Assembly: GCF_018991925.1 (NCBI RefSeq)
Contig: NW_024737042.1
Span: 16,530,102-16,594,101 of the forward strand
Direction of reading: 5' to 3'
DNA: 64,000 nucleotides
Origin: Homarus americanus
Taxonomy: Eukaryota > Arthropoda > Malacostraca > Decapoda > Nephropidae
The notes under the pieces are model-generated. The model did not search any database. It had not been told where the DNA came from and was given only the letters and a program-made list of their open reading frames with translations. This document shows positions 14,387 through 26,614 of this stretch, piece after piece; the stretch's first letter is position 1, and each line of letters starts with the position of its first letter. The position numbers were made by a program, and so were the translations under genes.

Positions 14387-15985
14387 CAGTATTACCCCGC
14401 CTAACGCGGTTTCACTTAACGCGTTTTATCATATACGCGGTGCCTCGCCAGAGCTGAACTTTCACTTAACACGGATTTTTTCCACATATACGCGGTGAGT
14501 GTCCGGCTCGAGACGCTATTTTTAGATTTGCCCCACCCGCCACCCTGCCTGACTGCCTGTTTTAGCTCATAAAATTCATACAAATTACCCGGCCAGAATA
14601 TAATTTACATTGCTGGAATTCTTATAATTTGGTGATCATTTTGAATATAAACATCATATATTTTGCATTAGACATACAAATTTTAGATAAAAATTTTTCT
14701 CAGAGTAACTATGTTATCTTTTGTGCAAAATATATGACATTTATATTCAAAATATTCCTGGTCTTACAAGGAATCCAGCAATGTCAATTATATTATCCTA
14801 ACTTTAGTTTGAGGTATTATTTATTAAAATTTAGTGGTTATCCCACACATCTCCTTGGGACGGTTGGTGGGGGGTGGGGGGAGGGAGGGACCGACCGACC
14901 ATCTGTTACCCCGTGAAGAATTATTTTTTTTTTTTATTAACTGAAGATATTTGTTTTAGCTCATAAAATTCATACAAATTACCCGGTCTGAATATAATTT
15001 ACATTGCTGGAATTCTTATAATTTGATGATCATTTTGAATATAAACATCATATATTTTGCATTAGACATACAAATTTTAGATAAAAAATTTTTCTCAAAT
15101 TAACTATGTTATCTTTTGTGCAAAATATATGACATTTATATTCAAAATATTCCTGGTCTTACAAGGAATCCAGCAATGTCAATTATATTATCCTAACTTT
15201 AATCTGAGGTATTATTTAATACTAAATGTTAAAAACCCTGGAAGGGAGGATTGGTGGGGGGTGGGGGGGAGGGTTGGGACTGACCGCGCGGTTGGAAGAG
15301 GGGGGAGGCAAGGTGGGGTACTTTGATTGACAGATAGTGTCGTGAAGATTATTTTTTTTTTTATTAACTGAAGATATTTGTTTTAGCTCATAAAATTCAT
15401 ACAAATTACCCGGTCAGAATATAATTTACATTGCTGGAATTCTTATAATTTGGTGATCATTTTGAATATAAACATCATATATTTTGCATTAAACATACAA
15501 ATTTTAGATAAAAATTTTTCTCTAGGTAACTATGTTATCTTTTGTGCAAAATATATGACATTTATATTCAAAATATTCCTGGTCTTACAAGGAATCCAGC
15601 AATGTCAATTGTATTATCCTAACTTTAGTTTGAGGTATTATTTATTAAAATTTAGTGGTTTTCCCCCAAAAATTTCTCTGAGAGGGAAGAGCCAGCAGTG
15701 TAGTGTGAGAGGGGGAGGGAGTTGAGTCCATTATTTGAATGGACATTAACTTGGCGACTGTATTTCTCTATTTCTCTTAAGTATTAATTGTGTGCATGTA
15801 CCATCATAAAATTAAGATGTTATTTTTACTACAACATAGGTATGTGCCTTCAAAAAGTGGAGTTTGGGGGTCGGGCCGGTTTCTATTGGAATTAATCCCA
15901 TATGTTCTGTTGTTCACTTAACGCGGATTTCACTTAACGCGGGACCCTCTGGGTTCAATTGTCCGCGTTAAGTGGGGTACAACTG
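14387..15985. mobile_element. Pogo-like TIR element B, inserted in A
   Basis: The left end is CAGTATTACCCCGCCTAACG (14387). The right end read inward from 15985 is CAGTTGTACCCCACTTAACG. Both are flanked by TA (14385-14386 and 15986-15987). Each terminus is followed by repeated cacttaacgcgg blocks (14410-14425 and 15915-15941). The interior contains three palindromic modules (14561-15700) and a conserved right flank (15710-15910) that recurs in inverted orientation at 21301-21600. No transposase is seen. Length is 1599 bp. Confidence 0.85.
14561..15700. repeat. Three tandem foldback modules inside element B
   Basis: Modules begin tttagctcataaaattcata at 14561, 14954 and 15382, giving spacings of 393 and 428 bp. 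Within each, the half from acattgctggaattc to atatattttgca is approximately the reverse complement of the half from tgcaaaatatatgac to ggaatccagcaatgt. Each module is therefore an imperfect palindrome of about 270 bp. G-rich linkers (ggtggggggtgggg) separate modules 1-2 and 2-3. Confidence 0.85.
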
Positions 15986-16083
15986 TATAGACAAGCAGAG
16001 AGAGAGAGAGAGAGAGCAGCCGAACTGCCGGATGTAAACAAACCTTAATTTCCCGCGGCTTTGTTTTATTTTTTTTGTTTTTT

Positions 16084-16146
16084 AAGGGGATTAGCCCACC
16101 CGGGCATAGGTCACTGACCCACATTGGGGCCTGAGGGGCAAAAATT
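16084..16146 (+). repeat. Dispersed SINE-like repeat, copy 1
   Basis: Sequence ggggattagcccacccgggc followed by a gacccacattgggg block and an A-rich tail (to about 16195). Relatives lie at 27147-27215 (minus strand) and 54438-54510 (plus strand). Each is followed by an A-rich or (TAA)n-rich tail. This suggests the conserved 3' end of a SINE or LINE family, but the body is not identified. Confidence 0.6.
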
Positions 16147-16755
16147 TAATACTCCTGTAATAATAATTCAGATAAGTAAAAAAAAAAAAAAAAAAAGCTG
16201 CCTATCTACCTATTGGACAAACTAAAATCGTTCTGGACCACGGGAGTTTCCGGACCACAAAATGCCGGACTAGAGAGGTACAACCTGTATCGCTTTGTAG
16301 CCCGCGCCATCCTAGCGACTGCCCGGGCTGTTATCGTGTGCTTTTTTTGGGTGGTGCTACCACCTGTCGAGTCAAGATAATTGCCTCTACCTCTACTGGG
16401 GGTCGTGCTGGTGGAGGTGGGACAGACCCACCTAAGTGGCCAAATAAGGAAAAGGAGAAGCGGGAATATCATAAGGGTTAAGTTTGCCAAGTAATTGATG
16501 CAGGATAAGCAGCTTGTGATTAAATTACTTGAGGAAGGCCTAAAAACTAGTTTCCGGAAAGCACAATCAAGTCAATAAAGGCAGAATTTGTATCATTTGG
16601 AGGTTATAAATGGGAAAATCAGAGGTTGATGTAGAGTGGCCAGTCTAATTGCTATTTTTCCCATTAGTTTATGTACTGTATTTGCATTTGGCGAATTTGA
16701 ATTTGGCGCAATTATTCCAGTCTATATTACTTGCGAAATACAAGATCTTACTGTA

Positions 16756-17296
16756 TATAAAATTCTAGGTACAGTACGCCTCTTTAAGTACTCTGATGTA
16801 CCACTAGATGTAGTGTACTGACCTGCGTGTGTGAGATACCGAGTGTCTCTGAGGACGAGGGGCAACGTCTCACCCTGACTAGCCCTACCGGTGCCAATGC
16901 TTAAATTTCACCATGTCTTTATTCTGGCTCCCACACATACACTTTCTTATATATTGGAACTTAATGCCTTATAGCTACATACCTTAATTCTAAATTTCAT
17001 ACTACAGTAAGTGTCTGGTTTGTCATGTTCAGGCAAATTGCTTTGGCTATCTCATTACCTCGAAACTGTAGCCACAGGCGGTTTATGTGCCAGCGCAAAC
17101 AAAGGCCTTGGTCCTTGGCTTTGGTATATCCTCTTCTTTATTCTGTGTGTATGGTTCATTCCCCATACTTTGCAATTGTTTAACGCGTTCATAAGATTCT
17201 CGAATCATTACACTGTTCGTGGTTATTCATCACAAGGGGTAACGATTGTTCAGGTATCAAGCTCACACTGAGGTACATAATCCCAATATTTCACAT
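16756..17296. other. Gene-free spacer
   Basis: No recognisable gene. The open stretch at 17011-17271 (86 codons) resembles no family I know and has no supporting features. Confidence 0.5.
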
Positions 17297-17740
17297 AATG
17301 TCTGATACATTTATCCTTTTCCCAGATCATTGTTCTCATATATTTTCATCTGATACCTGAGGTAGCTATGTTTGCTAATCTTACACAGACATAAATACCA
17401 TAACCTTCAGACAAGATCACACTTATTCACTATAGTACACTAGTCCATATCACTTGGGCTTTCCCAATCATCATATAGATACCTTGAGTTCTCCCTTAAT
17501 ACTATCAGTATACATACTTAAGATTATATGCACGGAAACTGGTATAATTCGTATAAAACAACATGCCGTACAGCATACTAATTACCCCTTCTAAATGTTT
17601 AATGTTTTCTGTGACACTTCCCACTGGCATGGTGAGTTTGATTGTTATGTAGCTGTTATATGAATCGGAAGAGATTATAGAGACCCGTACAAAAGTACGC
17701 AGTACAACAATATTGCATTAAAGAAAAAGTATTGGAATTT
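17297..17740 (+). repeat. Dispersed repeat F, copy 1
   Basis: From ctgatacatttatcc through the acactagtcc and gagttctcc blocks to gcagtacaacaatattg, this segment aligns collinearly with 24396-24845, allowing indels. It is noncoding. The class of element is unknown. Confidence 0.75.
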
Positions 17741-18982
17741 TCTGATGAAAAGGGTGGGTCTGGGCCCAACCCATATTTAGGAATAGAAATGAATGTGAAC
17801 AGATTCTTCTAAATGATTTATAATCTGAGTTGTGTTAATGTGTCACTTGGTCTTAGGACCATTCACAGTACATAATCAGACACTATCACATGTACAGTAC
17901 TGTATAATATATGGTAGTGTATAGTGCAGGAATGTTTATTTTATACAGTAGTTATTGTTTGCCAATGCTAATTAATGAGCTTATGACTAGAACTTATGTA
18001 CCAATTCATAATAAAAGATAATTATACTTCATTTGTAAATTAGGTGATGTACTGTACTGTACTGTACTGTACCGTACTGTACTGGAGTTTTCTGGGTACT
18101 GGGAAAGTTTCTTTGAATTTTTCGGAAATTGTGCATTATTTCATCCTTGAACTTTGCTCCCAGACCCAGAAAAAATATTTGGAAAAAGTTGCCCTAATTT
18201 TGTCCGAATTTTTCAGAAAGTGCTCCTGATTTTCAACCTCAGAAAATCATTCCCAAACCCGTAATTGAGAGAAATTCTCCGGAAAAATTCTGAGCAAATT
18301 TCAATTTCAGCTATTGGAGAGTATCTGCTAAAAGAGATTCCAGCTAACGATGATATTACTGTACATACAGTATATCTCTTAGATTGACGTCCATTAAATG
18401 TTCATTTTACTGTATGTTTATAAGTTTACTTTTTTCAGGGTGCAGGTGGTGGTGGTGGGAGCCAGATCTCCCGAACTGCAGGCTTGCCACTCTCCGACTT
18501 CCTGATGCAGCTTGAGGACTATAACCCAACGGTGTGACTACATGAAAATCTGCTTGCCATCTTATTTAACGGACATATGAAACCTCCATATATTGAACTA
18601 TATAGAGGTGGAAGTCCATTACCTGTATATTGAGGGGCCCGTTAGATGTGAAACCTTCATCTAATGAACGTATAGAGATGAAAGTCTAACGGATTATATG
18701 GATAGAGAAGTTTGTTATATGGAGGTTTCACTGTACAGTATTTGCTTGTATGTGATGTATTAGACATGGAGCATCTAAGTCTTAGGACAAGCAGAAATGA
18801 ATCAGATTACTAGTTCAGTACAGTATACTTGCGCCATAAGTTTTAATCGCCCTCTTCTGTTGATGAGGGACGTCATGTTTACAACTAGATTTTTAAACAA
18901 TTTGAATCATGAAGGACATCACACTGCAGCTCTCTACAGGGAGGTGTGGCGGTAAAATTAACTTATAATATTGGAATTAGCT
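17741..18982. other. Spacer with (TACTG)n and a solitary pogo-like terminus
   Basis: A pentamer run of gtact/actgt units occupies 18046-18083. At 18690-18737 the reverse complement reads cagtgaaacctccatataac, resembling a Tc1/pogo-type terminus, preceded by tccgtta/ttatatgg-type repeats from 18570. I could not find a convincing left partner. No gene is supportable. Confidence 0.5.
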
Positions 18983-19153
18983 ACCGTATATCTCGGCTTA
19001 TAAGACGGAATTTGAACATTAAAAAAATCTGCCCAAAGTTAGGGGGTCGTCTTAATCACCAAGTATAAAATTCTTACCTCTTAAATATTGCGGTTTAGCG
19101 TGTCAAGAGTGGTGATGGAAACATGGTAAACCACTCACAAAGTCCTACCAGGG
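18983..19153 (+). repeat. Dispersed repeat (copy 2), ccgtatatctcggcttataag type
   Basis: Near-identical to 11478-11648 in the same orientation, ending at the same tcctacca. Sequences diverge immediately downstream, so the common unit ends there. Confidence 0.8.
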
Positions 19154-20172
19154 AAAGTGACCTTGACTGTGACTGCCTGTGGCTATTTTTAGCCGTCCTT
19201 GTGTTCGGAGGTGGTCAGTAATGCATATCTGTATATTTACTGATCATAATACTTATCTCCTATAAATAATTAATTTAAAATTTATTTTTTTACAAAGAAT
19301 ATTCAGTAAATGACTGCGTTAATTCTTGAAACTACCGACAGTGGTAAATTTAGGATATAAATGATGAACAGAAGTCACGGCATGGATTCGGAGTTTGGTC
19401 CTTAATGATCACCTACCAGTTATAATGGTAGCCTCCCTTTTTCGCAAAACAAGTATATAAATTAAAGAAAATACTTGCAGTGTGTTTAATGTATTACAGT
19501 ATATTATAAATAAATAAATAAACAAATAAATCGGCAAATCTATTTCAAGTAAATGGAAATATTTTACACACACCAACATTAGTTCCAATTAAATAATTGC
19601 CGCTTAAGTGAGTCACTAGTGTACACCAGCCGGTAAAATTTGATGCCAATACTTGAAGTGAATTGGCATTATTTTAAATAACCAACCATAAATAAATGGA
19701 AAAAAGATCAGAGGTGAGAAACATTATATTGTATGTATGTTGTGTTGTCAAAGGAAAAGAAACAATTGAAACTCTGCAATTGTGTGTAAATGAGGCAGAA
19801 AGATAAATCAGCAACCTAAGACTTGGTCACAATTTTTGTGATGCCATATGGAAGTATGGTCTACCATTAGACAATACTGTACATTATGCTTCCAATATCT
19901 TCCCAGGCAGTAGAATCTCCCTGTTTGGTAGCTGCCTAAAACTTTTAGTAATATTACTTTGATACAACATGATAAATTAGACAAACAATGAAAATAAACA
20001 AACAAAAGTTATTTACCAAGACCTCTCTGAGAACAGAGGGATGGAGGTTGAGATAAGACGGCTATTTATAGCCTGTCTTTGTGTAGGAAGTCGAACACAC
20101 TAGAAATAATTAATTTAAAATTTATATTTTTTGCATAGAATATTCAGTCCATGACTGCGATTATAAAATATT

Positions 20173-20174
<2 letters not shown>

Positions 20175-20263
<89 letters not shown>
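20175..20263. repeat. (AT)n microsatellite
   Basis: Uninterrupted AT dinucleotide tract of about 89 bp. It abuts cgcggcctataaggcg, a diverged relative of the repeat at 11478. Confidence 0.97.
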
Positions 20264-20265
<2 letters not shown>

Positions 20266-20841
20266 CGGCCTATAAGGCGTCGGGGTGCATAAGACGGCCC
20301 CCCCAAATTTCCATTTAAAAAGTAGCTTTTGAGCTCTATTTGCTGTATAAGACCAGTACCCCAAATGTGACACTTACCCACTGACTCAGTAGTCCTTTAC
20401 CAACCATCCTTGGTTTTTTAAAATAAGGCCAATTCACTTCAAGTAATGTCATCAAATGTTACCCGCTGGTGTAGTGTAAACACTAGTGACGTCACTGAAG
20501 CGTCTGCTATTTACCGGTAACTGGAACTAATGTCGGTGTCGAGTAAAATTTTTCCATTTACTTGAAATGGATTTACCGATTTATTTGTTTATTTATTTAT
20601 TTATAATATACTGTAACATATTAAACACACTGCAAGTATTTTCTTTCATTTATACGCTTGCTTCGCATGAGACGATCGGTGGTGGGAGTGTTCCCTCGTC
20701 TCGGTGGTGTGACTGTGTTCCGACTATTTATACAACAGGTGGTTCAACAGCAACCACCGTATTCTAATTGTGGTGTTTCATTAGGATTTGAGTGAAAAAG
20801 GTTACCGGTATGTACTTACTACATACATTTATTACACAAAC

Positions 20842-21120
<279 letters not shown>

Positions 21121-21300
21121 GTGCATTAGGGTACTGGCCACTTCAGACACAAAGACGGGCTATAAATAGCCTTGTTATCTACCCCTACATCTCACCCTGA
21201 GCTAGAGGGAAGCGTCTTGGTAAATAAAATTTGTTTGCTTATTTTCCATTTACTTGAAATAGATTTACCGAATTATTTGTTTATTTATTTATTTATAATA

Positions 21301-22189
21301 CAGTTAACCCTCACTTTACGCGGTTAATGTAACCCGGAGGGTACCGCGGAAAGCGAGAAACGCGTAAAGTGAATAACATAACATATGGGATTAATTGAAA
21401 TGGAGTCCAGGCCGATCCCCAAACTCCACTTTTTGACGACACATAACTATGTTGTAGTAAAAATAACATCTTAATTTTATGATGGTATATGCACACAATT
21501 AATACTTAAGAGAAATAGAGAAATACAGTCGCCAAGTTAATGTCCATTCAAATAATGGACACGACTCCCTCCCCCTCTCACACTACACTGCCGGCTCTTC
21601 CCTCTCTGAGGAATATTTTGAATATAAATGTCATATAATTTTTACAAAAGATAACATACTTAATCAGATTAAACATTTTATCTAAAAATTTTATGTCTAA
21701 TGCAAAATATATGATGTTTATATTCAAAATGATCACCAAATTGTAAGAATTCCAGCAATGTAAATTATATTCTGGCCGGGTAATTTGTATGAATTTTATG
21801 AGCTAAAACAAATATCTTCAGTTAATAAAAAAAAAAAATTATTCTTCACGACACTATCTGTCAATCAAAGTACCCCACCTTGCCTCCCCCCTCTTCCAAC
21901 CTTGTGGTCAGTCCCAACCCTCCCCCCCACCCCCCACCAATCCTCCCTTCAAGAGATGTTGGGTGAAAAATTTAGATTTTAACATTTTGTATTAAATAAT
22001 ACCTCAGATTAAAGTTAGGATAATATAATTGACATTGCTGGATTCCTTGTAAGACCAGGAATATTTTGAATATAAACGTCATATATTTTGCACAAAAGAT
22101 AACATGCTTACTCAGATTAAACATTTTATCTAAAAATTTTATGTCTAATGCAAAATATATGATGTTTATATTCAAAATGATCACCAGAT
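21301..22189. mobile_element. Element B, second copy, inverted and truncated by gap
   Basis: Starts CAGTTAACCCTCACTTTACG after TA (21299-21300) and then follows the reverse complement of 15985 backwards to 15600. Shared blocks include gggattaatt, ccccaaactccactttttga, the aataacatcttaattttatg run and ccattcaaataatgga. Two palindromic modules follow (from 21606, and from about 22015 to the N run). Its far end is missing in the gap. Confidence 0.85.
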
Positions 22190-22289
22190 NNNNNNNNNNN
22201 NNNNNNNNNNNNNNNNNNNNNNNNNNNNNNNNNNNNNNNNNNNNNNNNNNNNNNNNNNNNNNNNNNNNNNNNNNNNNNNNNNNNNNNNN
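22190..22289. other. Assembly gap (100 N)
   Basis: Exactly 100 N. The left edge is inside an element B palindrome, a structure that may have defeated assembly. The right edge is LINE sequence. Confidence 0.99.
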
Positions 22290-24010
22290 TAATTTTGCAA
22301 CTCGAGTATCTCAGGCACAGACGAAGAGCAGACACAATATAATGAGGTCGCTCACCAGCAACCGCAGGAGCAAACCTCCATGTGCTCAAAGCCTACTACA
22401 CGGCCGCCATCAGATCGCTGGTAGATTACAGTACTCCAGCACTCATTGGACTGAGAGAAGACCAGACAGCTGCAGAAATCATCCAAATAATGCTCTCAGG
22501 ACCATGCTCGAGCACCCATGTGGACCAGAATTTGCATTGCAAATGGAACTGAACTACCACCCCTGGCAGTACGAGTCAAGCAGGTGACAGCCGGTTCCTC
22601 GCCAAAATCTGTAGATCAGATAAGCCCACAGCTGCCAAATTCGAATCAGTGCCTCCTCCACCTTGACCACAGAGTGCGAGGGCCACCTGGTCGCACGAGG
22701 CAAGCGAGGTCATCCGACACCTGCAAGCAGAAACACTCGTCAAGAACAACCAAGACACACGAGACAATGGTTACGTAGTTCCTCCACCATGGAGCCCTCC
22801 ACCAGCCATATTCAAAATTACCGACCTAGGCGATAGTAAAGCCAACCTCCAGAAGGAGTAACTCAAAAAATAACTCTAGAAGCCATAGCCACCGAGACAC
22901 CGGCTGATGCAGCATCATACTTCACAGACGGCTCGGTGGATCCAAAACATCATAGATCCGAGCGGCCTTCTACACCCAAGGTCAGACCTCCGATGGAGAC
23001 TTCTAATGACTGCTCCACCCTACAAACAGAGCTGGTAGCAAATCTCAAAGGCCCTACAACACGCTGCAACACAATACAACAAGTCCATCATAATTCACAC
23101 GGACTCGAAATCGGCCATGCAGGCGCTGCAACACAGTCAACCAAGAGACAACGTCCACATCATAACCTCGATCCTAGCACAGCTACAGGAATTCCAAAGA
23201 CAAAACCGCCCAGTCGTCCTACACTGGATTCCCAGTCATGGGATCGGAGGAAACGACGTGGCAGACTGAAGCAGCCAAGGCAGCTACACGTTCTAGTAGC
23301 GTAACATTCAAGTTCCAGCAAGCGTGCAACAGATCAAGAATCACCTCAGAAAGACTAGCAAGCTCCACATCAAAAGAGCTTCCTTCACGCATTCAACGCT
23401 GGTTCCCAATCAGCCAAATGGTACCTGGCGGCTAACAAAGGGGAACCACCTTTCGCTGACAAGAAAACACCAAGACAAACCCAAGTCAGCCTTCATCGAC
23501 TACGACTAGGTACAAGTGCTCCTGGCAGATGATCGGAAATGACGTCATGGAATGCACCTACTGTCAGGAGCCAGCAGCCAACCCACTTGAACACCATCTC
23601 GACTGCGAAGTCACACAAAGCCTGAAACAGAACTCAAATCTCCCAAGAAGACACACACAACACCAGCGGCCACTCTAACCCGAAAGGCCCAAACAGACCA
23701 CATTCACGACCTTCTCCGGGTCATCACACGATACCCACCACCCAGATAGCTTAGAAAGTATCCTCTCCCAGCAAGTGCGGACCCCAGTTCGGGGGCGCGC
23801 CAATCCGAAACTGACCATCAGTCCAAGAGTGGGGTTGGTGGTAAGCGTCCACTGATCGGGTCCGCTTACACTTGCATCCTGCAGTATCTTTCCAAATCTG
23901 CAGGTGGGACCACCTCCAATCACAATCCGGTCTGGCTGCTCCTGGAGCTCCAGCCGGAACCACCAAACGGGCCGCCTATAGACAAGGCCCGTGTCGGACT
24001 ACGGTCCGAG
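22290..24010 (+). pseudogene. Degenerate I-group LINE: reverse transcriptase C-terminus and RNase H
   Basis: Plus-strand frames give YTAAIRSLVDYSTPALIG (about 22391-22445), the region just after the reverse transcriptase palm. RNase H landmarks follow: YFTDGSVD (about 22920-22942), IHTDSKSAMQALQ (about 23093-23135) and LHWIPSHGIGGNDVAD (about 23218-23268). A Cys/His tail CTYCQEPA with HHLDCE follows (about 23554-23610). The pieces need several frames and carry stops, so it is dead. An RNase H domain places it in the I/LOA/R1-type group of LINEs. The upstream part is lost in the gap. The tail beyond 23700 is noncoding. Confidence 0.8.
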
Positions 24011-24019
24011 AATCTCAAC

Positions 24020-24340
24020 AACACAACATCTATCTACTTTTCGGAAAGTAGATAACCAACTTCCCGAAAGTAGATATTTCCCATTTTTATGATACAAATT
24101 TCCCGTTTTCTATGATAATCTACGCAAAATTAGGTAATATTTCCAAAATCGATAATCTACTTCCTCAAGTCGATAATTCACTTACCCGAAAATAGAAAAT
24201 CTATCTACTTTTCGGGAAGGTAGATAACCAACTTTCGGAAAGTAGATATTTCCCATTTTTATGATACAAATTTCCTCGTTTATGATAATCTACTTCGCAA
24301 AATTAGTAATATTTCCAAAGTCGATAATCTAGTTCATACC
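24020..24340 (+). repeat. Tandem duplication, about 170-bp unit
   Basis: Two units begin tatctacttttcgg (about 24031 and 24202). They share gtagataaccaact, the tttcccatttttatgataca block and tcgataatct. The second unit is shorter at its end. Each unit contains several inverted gaaagtag/ctactttc pairs. Noncoding. Confidence 0.8.
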
Positions 24341-24395
24341 GACGCATACAAGATTATTTCCTTTCAAGTATAGTTTCTGGGTCACTTCCAACACC

Positions 24396-24845
24396 TCACA
24401 TAGTTCTGATACATTTATCCTTTTTCCAGATCATTGTTCTCATGTATTTTCATATGATATCTGTGGAAGTTATGTTCGCTACACGTTCACTGACGTAAAT
24501 AGTATGACCTTCAAACCCTGATCCACACTTAGTCCTACAGTACACTAGTCCGGCTCAACTGGACTTTAACATTCATCTTATGGATACCCTGAGTTCTCCT
24601 TAATGCTATGAATACATACAATTAATATGATATAACTGTACCTGGGTACAATACAACACATGGTCTAGTAACATTGAGTAGGTGAGTTATCCTTTAACAG
24701 TGTTTCCCGTTTTCTGAGATTCTACAAGCGCGGTGGATTTGAATGTTATATAGCGTAATATGAATTAAATGGGGTTTTTAGGAATGACAATGATGTGCGC
24801 AGTACAGCAGCGACCCTTATAAATTAAGATTAGAGTAAAGGATTA
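24396..24845 (+). repeat. Dispersed repeat F, copy 2
   Basis: Collinear relative of 17297-17740 in the same orientation. No coding capacity and no termini recognised. Confidence 0.75.
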
Positions 24846-25024
24846 GTGACCCCAGTCTGGCAGTATACGACGGTCCATTAATATGGAAATGGATCACATC
24901 AAAAGTTATATTATAAAAATAAAACTACTCTTGCCTCTCATTTACAGTAAATAAAGTTACTTGTAAAATGAAGAAATTATCACTAAAGAATAAGCGAAAC
25001 TTAATACTAAAGTTTAATTACCTC

Positions 25025-25064
<40 letters not shown>

Positions 25065-25288
25065 TATAAAAAGTAAGCAAGACACTTATTGAAGAACAAA
25101 CCCAACACGACGTCTATCCACGTGGAGTTATACCGTTGACTATATTACTGTGGGTATATGTATAATGTTTCTAAAATACCTATAAATGTAGTTTTGAGTA
25201 GATGTAGAAAACGGGAGCCGTCAGACACAGTCGTCCCTCCCACTGTCACAGCTGACTCAAGGTCGAGATGAGTGGGCCGGTGAGTAGG
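24846..25288. other. AT-rich spacer
   Basis: Contains an (AT)n tract at 25027-25062. Nothing else recognised. Confidence 0.6.
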
Positions 25289-25846
25289 TCAATGTCCTCC
25301 GTGTTGATAGTAGATCAGGTGCTGTTTCCGTTGCGTAGCAACTGACTGATGCTCCAAGATGGTGACGGGTGAGTCCACTTCAACGCCGGGGACTCCACTA
25401 TCCACCAACATTGCTGACCACGGGTTGTGAAGTTGCTGGGTACGTCCACCACGGGTGAGAAGCAGGTCCTTCTGTGTGTCAAACCTTCGGAAGCCCTGTC
25501 TATATAGGACTTGCTGGGTACACACGGGAAGTAAACAATCTGCAGTCACGAACAGCCAAAACACTCTGTTTAAACAACGTGTGATGTCTAAATGGTGAAA
25601 GGTCCACGAATTGCAAAACCTCGAAGCACATAGGTATGTGGCAACACTGTAAGCTCCTTGGGCTGTCACTGGGGGTATCTGCGCACAGGATGTTGAATGT
25701 TGACGTCGCAAATTCTTCACCACCACGCTTTGTTGCCACACTGGGGTGTTGCTACCCTTCCACAATAGGTAACAAGTTATCAATAACTCAGAAATGGTTA
25801 TTGAAAATATATTGAACATCTCGTTGGATGACAATATAAAAATCAC
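25289..25846 (-). other. Unrecognised 185-codon open stretch
   Basis: A minus-strand frame open for 558 bp. The translation is Cys-, His- and Gln-rich and shows no domain, signal peptide or repeat that I recognise. A second frame overlaps at 25500-25739. The base composition is higher in GC than its surroundings, which lowers stop-codon frequency and may explain the opening by chance. It could be LTR or untranslated retroelement sequence. Function cannot be inferred. Confidence 0.15.
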
Positions 25847-26440
25847 TCAACATATAACGTCTCACTACGGGATATTATAATACACTTTGGAAGAGTATAA
25901 CACCTCACCGTTTTTGTTTTCCTGTTTTCGTAAAACACTTATGACTTGTTATGTAGAATGTGTATATAGACCGGAATGTTGTTATCCGTACCACGTAGCT
26001 GCCACCTATGAACTGGTCCTTTAACCATTGATTCTTTCTGGGTTAATGGGGCTGTAACATGTAAAAGTATATAGGGTTTTAGTAGCAAAACCCAATTGTC
26101 CGTTCTGTATTTATTGAGAAACTATCTCACATACAGTTCCAAGTGTATATCACCATAACTTAATTAGCTATGATTCTTAAAATGAGGATGGAGGCTATAT
26201 TAAAGAACTCTTCTAAATACATCCGGTTGGTGTGAGGTGTTGAGTGACAATGCCGCAGGCAATCGGCTTTTAAATGCTGACCTTAACAGTCTTAGGGCCG
26301 CGCCTCAAGGAACTTACCCATCAAGTGATGTGACCAAGTCACCTCATAGCCAGTGGAAAGTTACAGGGGGTGTGATTATATAAATCCAATGTACTGCCCT
26401 GACATTTATATAAAAACTAAGGGGCTAATTCATCTCCAAT
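25847..26440. other. Gene-free spacer
   Basis: No gene or repeat recognised by eye. Confidence 0.4.
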
Positions 26441-26614
26441 TTTACGATTCTATATATCAGAGGAAATGCAAATGTCGGAGTTGATCTTCTTTCTAGACTA
26501 ATGGTAAGGGATATAGACACAGATAATCAGTAGATGAACCAATGTCAAAAACAGGGCCATAGAATAGAAAAATTTTCCTTTCCGAAAGAAAAATTTATTT
26601 TAGCAGGGGCGAAT
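26441..26614 (+). pseudogene. Possible remnant of an LTR-element RNase H end
   Basis: The plus-strand frame at about 26463-26505 reads GNANVGVDLLSRLM. This fits the conserved end of Ty3/gypsy RNase H (glycine, asparagine-valine, then an aspartate and a leucine-serine-arginine motif). A purine-rich run, agcaggggcgaa (26603-26614), follows about 100 bp later, like a polypurine tract. Only this one motif supports the call. Confidence 0.35.

Larger units (their letters stand above)
13207..16287. mobile_element. Pogo-like TIR element A, inserted in C
   Basis: The 24-bp terminus beginning CAGGTTGTACCTCTCTAGTC (13207) is repeated exactly as an inverted copy ending at 16287. It is followed on both sides by GGTCCGG/CCGGACC-type similarity (13245-13259 and 16230-16256). 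Flanking TA dinucleotides are at 13205-13206 and 16288-16289. Total length is 3081 bp, of which 1.6 kb is element B and about 1 kb is the repeat at 13356-14373. No transposase is visible. It appears to be a non-autonomous element that accumulated insertions. Confidence 0.85.
12526..16753. mobile_element. Pogo-like TIR element C (outermost of a three-level nest)
   Basis: Left terminus CAGTAAGATCTCATATTTCG (12526-12545). The right terminus, read inward from 16753, begins CAGTAAGATCTTGTATTTCG. Both are flanked by TA (12524-12525 and 16754-16755), the target of Tc1/mariner/pogo-type transposition. Further inverted similarity follows (gcatttcgca/ggcgcaatta zones). The 4228-bp span includes element A (13207-16287). 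Removing A leaves about 1.15 kb, too small for a transposase, and no transposase is recognisable. The terminus pairing is inferred by eye. Confidence 0.7.

Noticed and set aside
14561..15700. CRISPR-like array
   Set aside because: Three repeats of about 400 bp with palindromic halves are foldback modules inside a transposon; units and spacers are far too long, and this is a eukaryotic genome.
17011..17271. 86-codon open frame as a small host membrane protein
   Set aside because: It has a hydrophobic stretch, but there is no start context, homology or expression evidence, and AT-rich sequence gives such segments by chance.
18046..18083. (TACTG)n as a telomere-like repeat
   Set aside because: Short pentamer microsatellite; composition does not match TTAGG.
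24019..24340. Possible tandem regulatory array
   Set aside because: Two diverged 170-bp units without recognisable binding motifs; called only a tandem duplication.
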